Virus record (IMG/VR): IMGVR_UViG_3300017969_000129
Span: 1 to 25,289 of that record
Strand: one strand, 5' to 3'
Length of the DNA: 25,289 bases
DNA from: a virus
The notes below the pieces were generated by a model. The model did not search any database. It saw only the letters and a program-made list of their open reading frames with translations, and was not told where the DNA came from. Of the stretch, positions 1 through 7,244 are shown one piece after another; the stretch's first letter is position 1, and each line of letters opens with the position of its first letter. The translations under genes and the position numbers were made by a program.

Positions 1-1805
1 GCCGAATGTCTGTAACGTTTTTGAGTCAGTGATCCAGATGAGGTTGCATTTCCTGAAGAAGCAAAAGTGATAAAATCTATACTACTAAGTTTTATATGTT
101 TTGGAACAGTATAAGGAGTGGTATTCCAATCATTACCACCAATATATAAACCTCTTGATCCATTTGAACCTGCTGCGGCTTCACTGCGTCTTGTACTTAG
201 ATCACCAAAATCATTAGAATTTCCAGTTGTCGTGATATCAATAGTGTTCAAATTATCGTACGCTGTTTTTCCAGCGGCACCTCTTGCAAAGACTGCAGTA
301 TCTCCATACCATACGCCTGTAATTGATCCTGACGATCCAGCACCAGCTGAATCTTGACTTGTTACGCCTGACCCATATCCACCAAACGCAACATTACCAT
401 TTACTAGTTGTGTAGCCATAATTGCGATTACGGATCCGGAATCGGCTGCAATATCTAAAGTGATAGAAGATCCATCAGTAGATGTATAATCGCTTGTAAG
501 TAAAAGTACGCCGTTGTAGTGAACAAATGCAGCACCATTAGAATAATCTAATATATTGCCATTTATATCACTATCTGAAAATGTAGTTTGACCTTCTGAA
601 GCAATATATTCGTATAATGTAACATTTGCACCAGTTTGTCTTTGTTGAACATAATCAGAATCAACAATAGTGTATACTGTTTCACCAATGTTTACAGTTT
701 CATCTGCAACTTCACCATCTTCTTGAACACCACCTGCAGCAAGGTCAAACTGGTTTACAAAATACGAAGAATCATGCCCACCTAGTGTTTCGGCATCAAC
801 ACCTAGAGCATCAACAAATGCTTTATCTACATCATTTGTGATAATCTGTGAAACTTGAGCAGAATCTGGTAAAGCAGCTATCTGTGCTGTAACCGTCGAT
901 GCAAAATTAGCATCATCATTTAATGCTGCTGCCAACTCATTTAGAGTATCTAATGATGCAGGTGCTGCATCAATTACATTAGCAATACCAGCATCAACTA
1001 ATGTATTAACATCCGTTGAATCTAAAATATTTGGCTTATTTGTTAGATCAGTATACGAACCACTAAATAATGTAGGTGTATTAGTGAAATTATTATAATC
1101 TAAATAGTAAGTACCTTGCTGGCCATCAAGTGTATCAGCATCAATGTTAAGAGCATCAACAAATGCTTTATCTACGTCAGAAGAAATGATAGTAGAAACT
1201 TGCGCTGAATCTGGTAAAGCAGCTATTGCTGCATCAACATAATCTTGAGTAGCTGCACCAGCACCTGATGTAAGAGATATAATTTGAGCTGAGTCTAATA
1301 CGTTAGGTGTATTAGTGAAATTATTGTAATTTAAATAATAAGAAGAGTCATTACCACCTAATGTGAAAGCATCTATATTTAAATTGTTAACAAAAGTTTG
1401 ATTAACATCTGTTGTAATAATACCAGAAACATCAGTTGAGTCTAGTATGTTAGGTGTACCCGTTAAAGAAGAATAAGCAAAATCTTGACGAGATTGAACA
1501 TATGTGCTATCTGCTGTAGCATTAATAATGCCAATTACTGAATTTGAATCAACTAAAAGCTGTCTAGCTTGAATATAAGCAGAATCTACTAAATTCGTAA
1601 CCTGACTACTATCTAAAGATAAGTCTTGAACTAAAGACTGAACTAATTCAGAATCAATAAAAGACTTGATTTCATTAGAGCTGTTTTTATAAAACAACTT
1701 ACCATCAGCGAAGTTAATAGCTAATTCGCCGTATTCTAAATTCTCTGCTGCAGGTATATTACCAGAAACGCTGGATTTTTTTAATTTTAATACCGTTGTC
1801 GTCAT
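1..1805 (-). CDS. Long tail fibre / adhesin with kelch-like distal region (3' end cut by window edge)
   Basis: The frame is open from the ATG at 1805 to the left edge, giving 601 residues with no stop. An AAGGA ribosome-binding site lies a few bases upstream of the ATG. Residues 1-50 form a virion-attachment N-terminus of the common phage-fibre type (a GELAIN core followed by G-K-L-F/Y). Residues about 70-400 carry repeats: three copies of a DS-x-Y-[IV]-Q-x-RQ motif, several NFTNTP/TNKPNILDS segments, and a block reading AAPASLDTLNELAAAL that is typical of phage tail-fibre repeats. From about residue 490 the sequence changes to a Gly/Asn-rich pattern (TTGNSNDFGDL, then GSRGLYIGGN, then SSGNATSSGSL). 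It resembles the kelch-like propeller repeats I know from marine phage fibres. The likely role is host recognition. It has its own late promoter and a leader hairpin. The C-terminus and any chaperone gene are outside the window. Confidence 0.85.
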   Translation of the reverse strand, partial: MTTTVLKLKKSSVSGNIPAAENLEYGELAINFADGKLFYKNSSNEIKSFIDSELVQSLVQDLSLDSSQVTNLVDSAYIQARQLLVDSNSVIGIINATADSTYVQSRQDFAYSSLTGTPNILDSTDVSGIITTDVNQTFVNNLNIDAFTLGGNDSSYYLNYNNFTNTPNVLDSAQIISLTSGAGAATQDYVDAAIAALPDSAQVSTIISSDVDKAFVDALNIDADTLDGQQGTYYLDYNNFTNTPTLFSGSYTDLTNKPNILDSTDVNTLVDAGIANVIDAAPASLDTLNELAAALNDDANFASTVTAQIAALPDSAQVSQIITNDVDKAFVDALGVDAETLGGHDSSYFVNQFDLAAGGVQEDGEVADETVNIGETVYTIVDSDYVQQRQTGANVTLYEYIASEGQTTFSDSDINGNILDYSNGAAFVHYNGVLLLTSDYTSTDGSSITLDIAADSGSVIAIMATQLVNGNVAFGGYGSGVTSQDSAGAGSSGSITGVWYGDTAVFARGAAGKTAYDNLNTIDITTTGNSNDFGDLSTRRSEAAAGSNGSRGLYIGGNDWNTTPYTVPKHIKLSSIDFITFASSGNATSSGSLTQKRYRHS

Positions 1806-1831
1806 ATGCTATCCTTAAAAAAGGGTGTTAT

Positions 1832-1853
1832 AGCCGGAGTAAAAACCCCGGCT
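1832..1853 (-). promoter_or_regulatory. Leader stem-loop of the last fibre gene
   Basis: AGCCGG (1832-1837) and CCGGCT (1848-1853) form a perfect 6-bp GC-rich stem with a 10-base loop. It lies just downstream of the late promoter box at 1862-1869, so it should form at or near the very 5' end of the fibre mRNA. A run of six T residues on the minus strand (1817-1822) is separated from the stem by nine bases, which is too far for a standard intrinsic terminator. A 5' hairpin that stabilises the message or tunes translation is my preferred reading; a weak terminator for read-through from upstream remains possible. Confidence 0.5.
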
Positions 1854-1861
1854 TTATCAAC

Positions 1862-1869
1862 TATTTATA
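1862..1869 (-). promoter_or_regulatory. T4-type late promoter box (TATAAATA)
   Basis: The minus strand reads TATAAATA exactly, the T4 late -10 box recognised by the gp55 sigma factor. It sits between the 750-residue fibre stop (1871) and the next fibre start (1805). The expected transcription start is near 1855. Confidence 0.8.
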
Positions 1870-1870
1870 T

Positions 1871-4123
1871 TTAGAATGTACCGCCATCTAGCTCTACAAT
1901 AGAAACTTGACCAGAAGTAACAGTCATTTGATCTGAATCAAAGTTTGCAACACCAGGATTTGATGTAGTTGCAAGTTCAGCCGCGATTGTTAATTGACCG
2001 GCCGGATCATTATATGTAATATCAATGCCTTCGCCTTCAACTAAGAATGTGGACATTTCATCATGAATAACTTCACCTAGACCAACACCATTAAGTTGAA
2101 CTGCACTATCTAGTGTATCAAATTCAACATTAACTGGTTTGTTAAAGTCCCAAGTATCAGTTGCGCCATCATAAGTAATAGCAGCAGCTGTTCCTGTGTA
2201 GCTTGAAGAACCAATTGAGATACCAGCACCGTCAGCTTCTGCATTATTGTCAGCTGAATCTGCTAGATTTAGTGTTTTATCACCAATACTAACTTCTGTA
2301 GAACTAATTGTTGTTGTAGTACCTTGAACAATCAAGTTACCTTGTACAATTAAGTCACCTCCAGCTGAATCTGTTGGTGCAGGATCGATGAATAATTGAT
2401 TAGAGTTATCAGTTGAACTGATTTTGTTTCCATCAATTCTAATATTATCAATATTAGCAATATCTGCAGAAATTTCATCAATATATGCTACACCGTCAAC
2501 ATATAGGTCTTTCCACTCATGGGTCGCAGAACCAAGATCATGTGTATCATCTGTTGCTGGAATTAGAGCTGAAGCAAATCTACCACCTACTGTAATAGTA
2601 TCATTATCGGCAGAATCACCTAAGATTGTATTACCATTGACTGTAAGGTTTCCAGTCAAAACCATATTATCATTAGCAATATCAGCATTGAATGTGGCGT
2701 CACCAGCAACTGTTAAAGAACCGCCGATGTCAACATCGCCATCAAATGTAGCTGATCCAGCGAATGTTGATTGGCCTGTACCATTTACAGTGATTGTTCC
2801 ACCAATGACAGTGTCACCATTTTCTCTTACTTCGAAGAGAGCAACATCATTTACATCAAGAACCGAGAATACATTGGTTGCTGAATCACCCGCAGCTTTT
2901 GCTGTTGATGAATGAACTGTAAGAACATTATCGATATCAAGTGCGGCAGAATCAGTTGCATATGCTCTATTTGCATAGAAATTCCAGTTACCTGCTGTTA
3001 CTTTATCAGAAATAACTGTATCAATATTACCAACACCATCAACGTATAAGTCTTTCCATTGTAAAGATGCTGTACCAAGATCATATGTGTTGTTTGTGGT
3101 TGGAACAATTCCTGTATCAACTCTTCCACCAAACGAAATTGTATCATTATTAGCAGAATCGCCAAGTGTAGTATTACCATTAACTGTAAGGTTGCCAGTT
3201 AAAGTAAGATTATCTCCAGTAAGATCAGCGTTTACATTAGCACCGTTTTGTACTGTTAATGCACCACCAATATCAACATCACCAGTAAATGTTGTTGTTC
3301 CAGTTCCTTCAACTGTAAGAACCCCGCCGATAATTGCATCGCCATTTTCTCTTACTTCAAATAATGCACCATCTGATGCAACAACCGAGAATACATTAGT
3401 TGCTGAATCACCAAGAGCTTTTGTTACTTGGGATGTTACCTTTAAAACATTGTCAACTTCAAGCTCAGCTGAATCTGATGCATAAACTCTATTATCATGG
3501 AATACCCAATCACCAAGAGTACCATCATTTACAGAAATGCTATTGTCTAACGCAATTGAAATTCCTGATCCAGACGCTGTAGTAGTAATTCCATTGCTAC
3601 CCGTGATAGCAAAAGAAGAATCTGAAAGAGTAATATCTCCTGTACCACCATCACCACTAAATTGTAGTTGGATTGCGTCACCACCAATTACTCCATCAAC
3701 ATATGCTTTGGTAGCTGCGTCTGTTCCAGCTGTTGGAGTTCCAAGATTTATAATCTTGTCTCCTTGCATATCCAGTACTTGATTTAGTTTTAACGCACTA
3801 CCGTTTAGAGTTGCAACCGTTGATGAATCAAGTTTGATATTATCAACTTTTAATACATCAATGCTACTAGAAGAATCAACTATGAGAGCAGCATTAGCAG
3901 TTAGCGTACCAGGCGCGTGATTTAATTTAGTTGTAAAATACTTACCGCCAATCACTTCATGATTAGCAGCATCTCCATTTGTTTCAGTACCGGTTCCGAT
4001 ATATAATCTATCACCACCATTACTGATTGTACCGGGGAGATAGGAATAGGCCAATTCCCCTGCGGCAAGCGTGGTAGGATTACCAGACGTTCCCGATCTT
4101 TTAATTCTAATAATTGTTGCCAT
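1871..4123 (-). CDS. Repeat-rich tail fibre protein, 750 aa
   Basis: A virion fibre protein. Residues 1-50 (MATIIRIKRSGTSGN, then AAGELAYS and a GGDRLYIGTG segment) form the same type of N-terminal attachment domain as the neighbouring long fibre. Residues about 200-550 contain two copies of a 174-residue unit; the tryptophan codons of GDWVF and GNWNF lie 522 bases apart, and each unit ends in WKDLYVDGV. Within each unit are short GNLTVNGNT/GDVDIGG-type repeats, which usually form a beta-helical or beta-prism shaft. Residues about 590-670 (TTTTISSTEVSIGD to DTWDFNKPVNV) match a domain of the 316-residue fibre protein. No catalytic site or chaperone domain is visible. Its ATG overlaps the stop of the upstream gene (TAATG), suggesting coupled translation. 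I am sure it is a fibre; its precise place on the tail is unknown. Confidence 0.88.
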   Translation of the reverse strand: MATIIRIKRSGTSGNPTTLAAGELAYSYLPGTISNGGDRLYIGTGTETNGDAANHEVIGGKYFTTKLNHAPGTLTANAALIVDSSSSIDVLKVDNIKLDSSTVATLNGSALKLNQVLDMQGDKIINLGTPTAGTDAATKAYVDGVIGGDAIQLQFSGDGGTGDITLSDSSFAITGSNGITTTASGSGISIALDNSISVNDGTLGDWVFHDNRVYASDSAELEVDNVLKVTSQVTKALGDSATNVFSVVASDGALFEVRENGDAIIGGVLTVEGTGTTTFTGDVDIGGALTVQNGANVNADLTGDNLTLTGNLTVNGNTTLGDSANNDTISFGGRVDTGIVPTTNNTYDLGTASLQWKDLYVDGVGNIDTVISDKVTAGNWNFYANRAYATDSAALDIDNVLTVHSSTAKAAGDSATNVFSVLDVNDVALFEVRENGDTVIGGTITVNGTGQSTFAGSATFDGDVDIGGSLTVAGDATFNADIANDNMVLTGNLTVNGNTILGDSADNDTITVGGRFASALIPATDDTHDLGSATHEWKDLYVDGVAYIDEISADIANIDNIRIDGNKISSTDNSNQLFIDPAPTDSAGGDLIVQGNLIVQGTTTTISSTEVSIGDKTLNLADSADNNAEADGAGISIGSSSYTGTAAAITYDGATDTWDFNKPVNVEFDTLDSAVQLNGVGLGEVIHDEMSTFLVEGEGIDITYNDPAGQLTIAAELATTSNPGVANFDSDQMTVTSGQVSIVELDGGTF
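2450..3508 (-). repeat. Tandem internal duplication of a 174-codon unit in the 750-aa fibre gene
   Basis: Two adjacent units run from GDWVFHDNRVYASDSAEL to WKDLYVDGVGNID and from GNWNFYANRAYATDSAAL to WKDLYVDGVAYID. The matching tryptophan codons (3506-3508 and 2984-2986) are 522 bases apart. DNA similarity remains visible, for example around the FEVRENGD coding parts near 3345 and 2825. Outer boundaries are approximate. Confidence 0.8.
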
Positions 4124-4470
4124 TAGTATTGGCCTCCGTTAATTATATGTTGTTCTGAGACTCTACTTAGTCTAAAGTTTCCGTTATCTGAATCATATAT
4201 TAATAAATCACCATTTTCGGCTCCAGATAAACCATTTATTTGAAAAGATATAATATCATCTGGATTTGCATAATTTAAATTACCGGAACCATCAGTTACA
4301 ATTACTTGATTTGCTGCGATTCCTGAATCTACTAATTTTAAGCTACTAACTCCACCGCTTAAAGTTAAATTGGCTGAGCTATCAATTACGACATCACCGC
4401 CAAAAATCGCTGAGTCAGCTACTTCTAAGCCACCTTTAACTATAAAATTTTGTATAGATGAATCAGCCAT
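4123..4470 (-). CDS. Small fibre-like structural protein, 115 aa
   Basis: The sequence has fibre-like beta repeats: FIVKGGLEVADSAIFGGDVV followed by a NLTLSGGVSSLKL segment, then a Gly/Asp-rich stretch (GLSGAENGDLLIYDSD). It looks like a short shaft piece or accessory domain of the adjacent 750-residue fibre, and the two genes are coupled by a one-base TAATG overlap. An AGGA ribosome-binding site precedes the ATG at 4470. No named family is recognised. It may be a separate subunit that caps or joins the long fibre; that is inference from position and composition. Confidence 0.75.
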   Translation of the reverse strand: MADSSIQNFIVKGGLEVADSAIFGGDVVIDSSANLTLSGGVSSLKLVDSGIAANQVIVTDGSGNLNYANPDDIISFQINGLSGAENGDLLIYDSDNGNFRLSRVSEQHIINGGQY

Positions 4471-4481
4471 TCTTTATCCTG

Positions 4482-4904
4482 TTATTCGTTAAATATTCTT
4501 GTAATTTTAACAGTTGTATTTGCATAATGTGGAGTAAAGTTTAAATGAACAGCATCCGGTGCGCCTGATTGATAGGACACTGTAAAGTCTCCCAAATCAC
4601 CATCACTTCTAATTACGGCATATTCTGTTACTCTTGCAACAGAGCCATCATGAATTACTAAAAGCTTTGAACCTTGAACTTTTCCATCTACTTGAATTTC
4701 TGTTAAGTATTCAATAATATTAGCCGTAGATGCGTCAAAAGAATCCACTAGTTGATTAGTAGAAGTAGTGGTTAGTGTAACAGCAGCCTGCCTAATATTT
4801 CCAATATCACCGAAACTTGTAACAGTTCCAGAAGAAATACTACGAATTGGAGTTCCAACTCTTATAGCTTTAACAATTGTGCAATTATTATAATTTGTTG
4901 CCAT
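4482..4904 (-). CDS. Virion structural / fibre-associated protein, 140 aa
   Basis: A beta-rich protein of a type I recognise from large cyanophage and pelagiphage fibres. The core reads TLTTTSTNQLVDSF, followed by an EYLTEIQVDG strand, KLLVIHDGSVARVTEY, GDLGDFTVSY, and a closing NFTPHYANTTVKITRI. These are usually modules inside longer structural proteins; here the module stands alone as one gene. No enzyme motif or signal peptide is visible. It lies 4 bases downstream of the 116-residue gene and 11 bases upstream of the 115-residue gene, in the fibre operon that starts at the late promoter at 5281-5288. Confidence 0.75.
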   Translation of the reverse strand: MATNYNNCTIVKAIRVGTPIRSISSGTVTSFGDIGNIRQAAVTLTTTSTNQLVDSFDASTANIIEYLTEIQVDGKVQGSKLLVIHDGSVARVTEYAVIRSDGDLGDFTVSYQSGAPDAVHLNFTPHYANTTVKITRIFNE

Positions 4905-4908
4905 ATTT

Positions 4909-5259
4909 TTATCTTGTAACTGATGGTGTTACAATTGCCCTTCCCTCTAAAACTCTTTCAATAACTGTAGTTTCTGTATCTGAGTCATATTTAGAAATTT
5001 CTAAATCATACACATATCTTCCATGTTTAAGTGCATCAGTCTGCTCATTTGTGAGTGACATAGTCACTATACCATATTCATCAACAATGTTAATATAAAA
5101 ATCGGTTGTGTTGTCACTATCCGACGTGTAAGTTTTTTTCAATTTTGCGGCGGCAGAATAACCTGATAAATCTTTTATAGATCCATCACCTTCAACAAGA
5201 TGAACCTCTACTGAAACATCAGATCCTTTATCAATTGTAATATCTTCGTACTCGGCCAT
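4909..5259 (-). CDS. Small beta-sandwich structural protein, BppU-N-like, 116 aa
   Basis: The sequence reads as a single immunoglobulin-like sandwich. An N-terminal DITIDKGSDVSVEVHLVEGDG precedes DLSGYSAAAKLKK, and a C-terminal half carries GRYVYDLEIS, VIERVLEGRAIVTPSVTR. This pattern (a DLSGYS-A loop, then YDL and an EG-x-x-x-V-x-P ending) resembles N-terminal domains of phage baseplate upper proteins (BppU-like) and small virion proteins in marine T4-like phages. That is a family resemblance by eye, not a search result. It is the first gene after a perfect late promoter, with the start 22 bases from the box and an AGAGA ribosome-binding site. A role as a fibre adaptor is plausible. Confidence 0.75.
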   Translation of the reverse strand: MAEYEDITIDKGSDVSVEVHLVEGDGSIKDLSGYSAAAKLKKTYTSDSDNTTDFYINIVDEYGIVTMSLTNEQTDALKHGRYVYDLEISKYDSDTETTVIERVLEGRAIVTPSVTR

Positions 5260-5280
5260 GTGTATTCTCTAATTTTATTA

Positions 5281-5288
5281 TATTTATA
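5281..5288 (-). promoter_or_regulatory. T4-type late promoter box (TATAAATA)
   Basis: A perfect TATAAATA on the minus strand in the 32-base gap before the 116-residue gene. Transcription would start near 5275, leaving a short leader of about 16 bases that contains the AGAGA ribosome-binding site (5266-5270). Confidence 0.85.
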
Positions 5289-5291
5289 CGA

Positions 5292-6206
5292 TCACGTTTT
5301 AGAAATTTTCAAATAATATGTATTAATAACGGTTGATGAACCATCTGGATGTTCCTGTGCTCGATAGTCATATTCATCAACAAAAAGAGTTCTATATATA
5401 GAACTGTCTAATTTTGAATCAAGCATAGCAGTACCTCTATTTAAACCATTAGTGTAAGAATATCTTAGTTGCCATCCAGGTTCCTGTGATACCGAATAAT
5501 TTATTGCATTTGTTAAGTAAGTGTCAAAATCTTCTAAAGGGTATTGTCTCACACCACCATTACTTAAAACAGACATTGGTGTTATAATATCAATTGGAGC
5601 ACCATCAATCACATGTAAATAATAACTTTGAACAATTTCTGGTTGATCTAGCGTATCTGGAATGGCATCAGCAGTATACAAAGCAGCGTTAGATCTAGTA
5701 TCTGTAAAAATTGGATTAGAATCTACGAGTGTAGCACCTGGAACTGATGTGGAAGTTGAAATAAAATGTGTTCCAGCCTGTGAAGGAGTAAGATCTCCTG
5801 AAGTTAATAAATCAATAGCTGGATGAATAATCGTATCGTAATAATCTTCTTCTCGCATAGCTCTTATGCTATATCCATCTACATATGCTAATGGAGGAAG
5901 AAGTTTAGTTGGTTTTGCAGTTGTTGTTACTGTTTCATCTATTTTATTAAATGTAATAGAAGTTGTTGTTACGTCTGCAGTTTCTGCTTCAGTAGGAAAT
6001 CTATCTGTTCTTGTCGAATATACTCCAGCTAAAACTCTAGTGTCAAATATAGATCCTAAAGATCCACCACTGTTTACTCTAGATAAAGAAACAGCTGGGT
6101 TTAAACTAAAGTTATATACTGCTCTTAAAATCAAGTTGTCAATTTCAGACTGTGACATTGTCTGAAATCCAAACGGCCCTGGTTTAAGAGGTTTTCTAAC
6201 AGTCAT
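5292..6206 (-). CDS. Virion structural protein, 304 aa, paralogue of the 308-aa protein at 14750-15676
   Basis: The protein starts MTVRKPLK and ends INTYYLKISKT; the paralogue starts MAVRRPLK and ends INEIYYLKINKV. Further shared blocks are an early MS-x-x-EI segment, NP-x-VSLS/VTLS followed by a GG-x-LG-x-I motif, RAM/KSMN before a D-[FY]-x-D-T-[IF]-I-x-PA-[IV]-D-x-LTS block, SYYLH, RYSY with a downstream NRGTAMLD, and VDEYDYR. A function cannot be read directly. Placement among fibre genes and expression from the late promoter at 7203-7210 indicate a baseplate or fibre-linked structural subunit. A good AGGAG ribosome-binding site precedes the ATG at 6206, 16 bases after the 316-residue gene. 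An 18-bp perfect DNA palindrome lies inside it at 5388-5405. Confidence 0.8.
   Translation of the reverse strand: MTVRKPLKPGPFGFQTMSQSEIDNLILRAVYNFSLNPAVSLSRVNSGGSLGSIFDTRVLAGVYSTRTDRFPTEAETADVTTTSITFNKIDETVTTTAKPTKLLPPLAYVDGYSIRAMREEDYYDTIIHPAIDLLTSGDLTPSQAGTHFISTSTSVPGATLVDSNPIFTDTRSNAALYTADAIPDTLDQPEIVQSYYLHVIDGAPIDIITPMSVLSNGGVRQYPLEDFDTYLTNAINYSVSQEPGWQLRYSYTNGLNRGTAMLDSKLDSSIYRTLFVDEYDYRAQEHPDGSSTVINTYYLKISKT
5388..5405. repeat. 18-bp perfect palindrome inside the 304-aa gene
   Basis: AGTTCTATA is followed directly by its inverse complement TATAGAACT with no loop. It is within coding sequence (Ser-Ile-Tyr-Arg-Thr region). It could be a protein-binding site or chance in AT-rich DNA. Confidence 0.35.
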
Positions 6207-6222
6207 AATCTAAACTCCTAAA

Positions 6223-7173
6223 TTAAGCACCAGGTGCTCCAATTTCAGATCCGTATATTGTTAAAATTGGATCTCCTATAGAATCAAAAATTGAAAATGA
6301 AACTGTCATTCTAGATGTAATGTCTGAATCAACTCTTGCATTAGTGTAATATTGATTACTATCGCCTTCAGTTAAATCATCTGTAGTGCCTGCGCCATTT
6401 AGATATAAATTAGTTGAACCTTCTGGTAATGCATCTGTATTTACTTCAGCGCCAGTAGTTGAAAAATACTTATTATTTGTGCCTTCTGGTAAATCATCTG
6501 TAGTTCTAATATTAAAATCAGAATCAAAATCAGTTGATGAATATAATGCAAAATTTAAATTAGGTGCATTTACATCTTTATTAAATACCCATTCATCAGT
6601 AGAAGCATCATAGTATATCTTTGCATTAGCTCCTGCAAGTGTAATACCTCCACCATCAACTGAGGCAGAGTCAGGAGCGCTATCTCCTATAATAATATTA
6701 ATGTCATTGATAGTAAGTTCTGTTGAATTTAATGTTGTAGTTGTACCATCAACAAATAAATTCCCGCCAACGTTTAGATTTCCATCTAATATAGAGTTAC
6801 CTGTAACATCTAAATTACCACCTAAAGTTGTGTTTCCAGTAACGCCTAAGTCACCACTTAAAGTAGAATTTCCAGTTACGCCTAAAGCCCCGTCAGCTTG
6901 GACATCATTAAATGTAACATTACTAGTTGTTTCAACTTCTTGACCAATACTAATAGCATTTTTATCGGTTCCACTATCTAACTCAATAGTGACACCAGTG
7001 CCAGCCTGGATTCCTCTTAAATTATATAGTCTTTCTAAACTTCCATACAAATCGTCAATAGACAATTTATGCAATGGCTCATCTTGTTGAGCTGTGACAT
7101 CAAATAAAATGAGTAAATCACTTGAATCTACTGAATCCTGTAATAATGGATCTAAACTACTGACTCTTGGCAT
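6223..7173 (-). CDS. Short tail fibre protein, 316 aa
   Basis: A fibre protein with a short shaft of GVTGNSTLSGDLGVTGNT-like repeats at residues about 95-135. Residues about 136-204 form a domain running from TTTTLNSTELTIND to STDEWVFNKDVNAP that is shared with the 750-residue fibre. From about residue 215 come three [TD]D-[DA]-L-[PT]-EG-[TSD]-x-N-x-Y repeats, a well-known phage fibre motif. The C-terminus (FDSIGDPILTIYG) resembles that of the 85-residue protein at 15682-15939 (INSAGTIVKEIYG). It is the first gene after a late promoter and has an AGAGG ribosome-binding site. It is followed by the 304-residue protein, the same order as the 85/308 pair upstream of the cassette. Confidence 0.85.
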   Translation of the reverse strand: MPRVSSLDPLLQDSVDSSDLLILFDVTAQQDEPLHKLSIDDLYGSLERLYNLRGIQAGTGVTIELDSGTDKNAISIGQEVETTSNVTFNDVQADGALGVTGNSTLSGDLGVTGNTTLGGNLDVTGNSILDGNLNVGGNLFVDGTTTTLNSTELTINDINIIIGDSAPDSASVDGGGITLAGANAKIYYDASTDEWVFNKDVNAPNLNFALYSSTDFDSDFNIRTTDDLPEGTNNKYFSTTGAEVNTDALPEGSTNLYLNGAGTTDDLTEGDSNQYYTNARVDSDITSRMTVSFSIFDSIGDPILTIYGSEIGAPGA

Positions 7174-7202
7174 TACTATACCTCTATAAAACGTTTTTTT
7201 AT

Positions 7203-7210
7203 TATTTATA
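7203..7210 (-). promoter_or_regulatory. T4-type late promoter box (TATAAATA)
   Basis: A perfect TATAAATA on the minus strand in the 71-base gap between the last cassette gene (ends 7245) and the 316-residue fibre start (7173). Transcription would start near 7196. No terminator hairpin is visible in this gap, so read-through from the cassette is likely. Confidence 0.85.
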
Positions 7211-7244
7211 AGTTTTTTAAAACCAACGAGATTGATATAGAAGT

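Noticed and set aside
1817-1853. Intrinsic terminator after the 750-residue fibre gene
   Set aside because: The stem is only 6 bp and the T-run starts nine bases after it, so it does not fit a standard terminator; its place just after the late box fits a leader hairpin better.
2424-2915. Open frame on the plus strand
   Set aside because: It lies fully within the 750-residue fibre gene, opposite strand, and has low-complexity Ser/Pro/Val composition typical of an antisense shadow. The same applies to plus-strand frames at 3087-3485, 3537-3782, 5866-6165 and 15429-15725.
5388-5405. 18-bp palindrome as an operator or recombination site
   Set aside because: It is inside coding sequence, built mostly of A/T, occurs once as far as I saw, and has no supporting context. 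It is listed as a feature at low confidence only.
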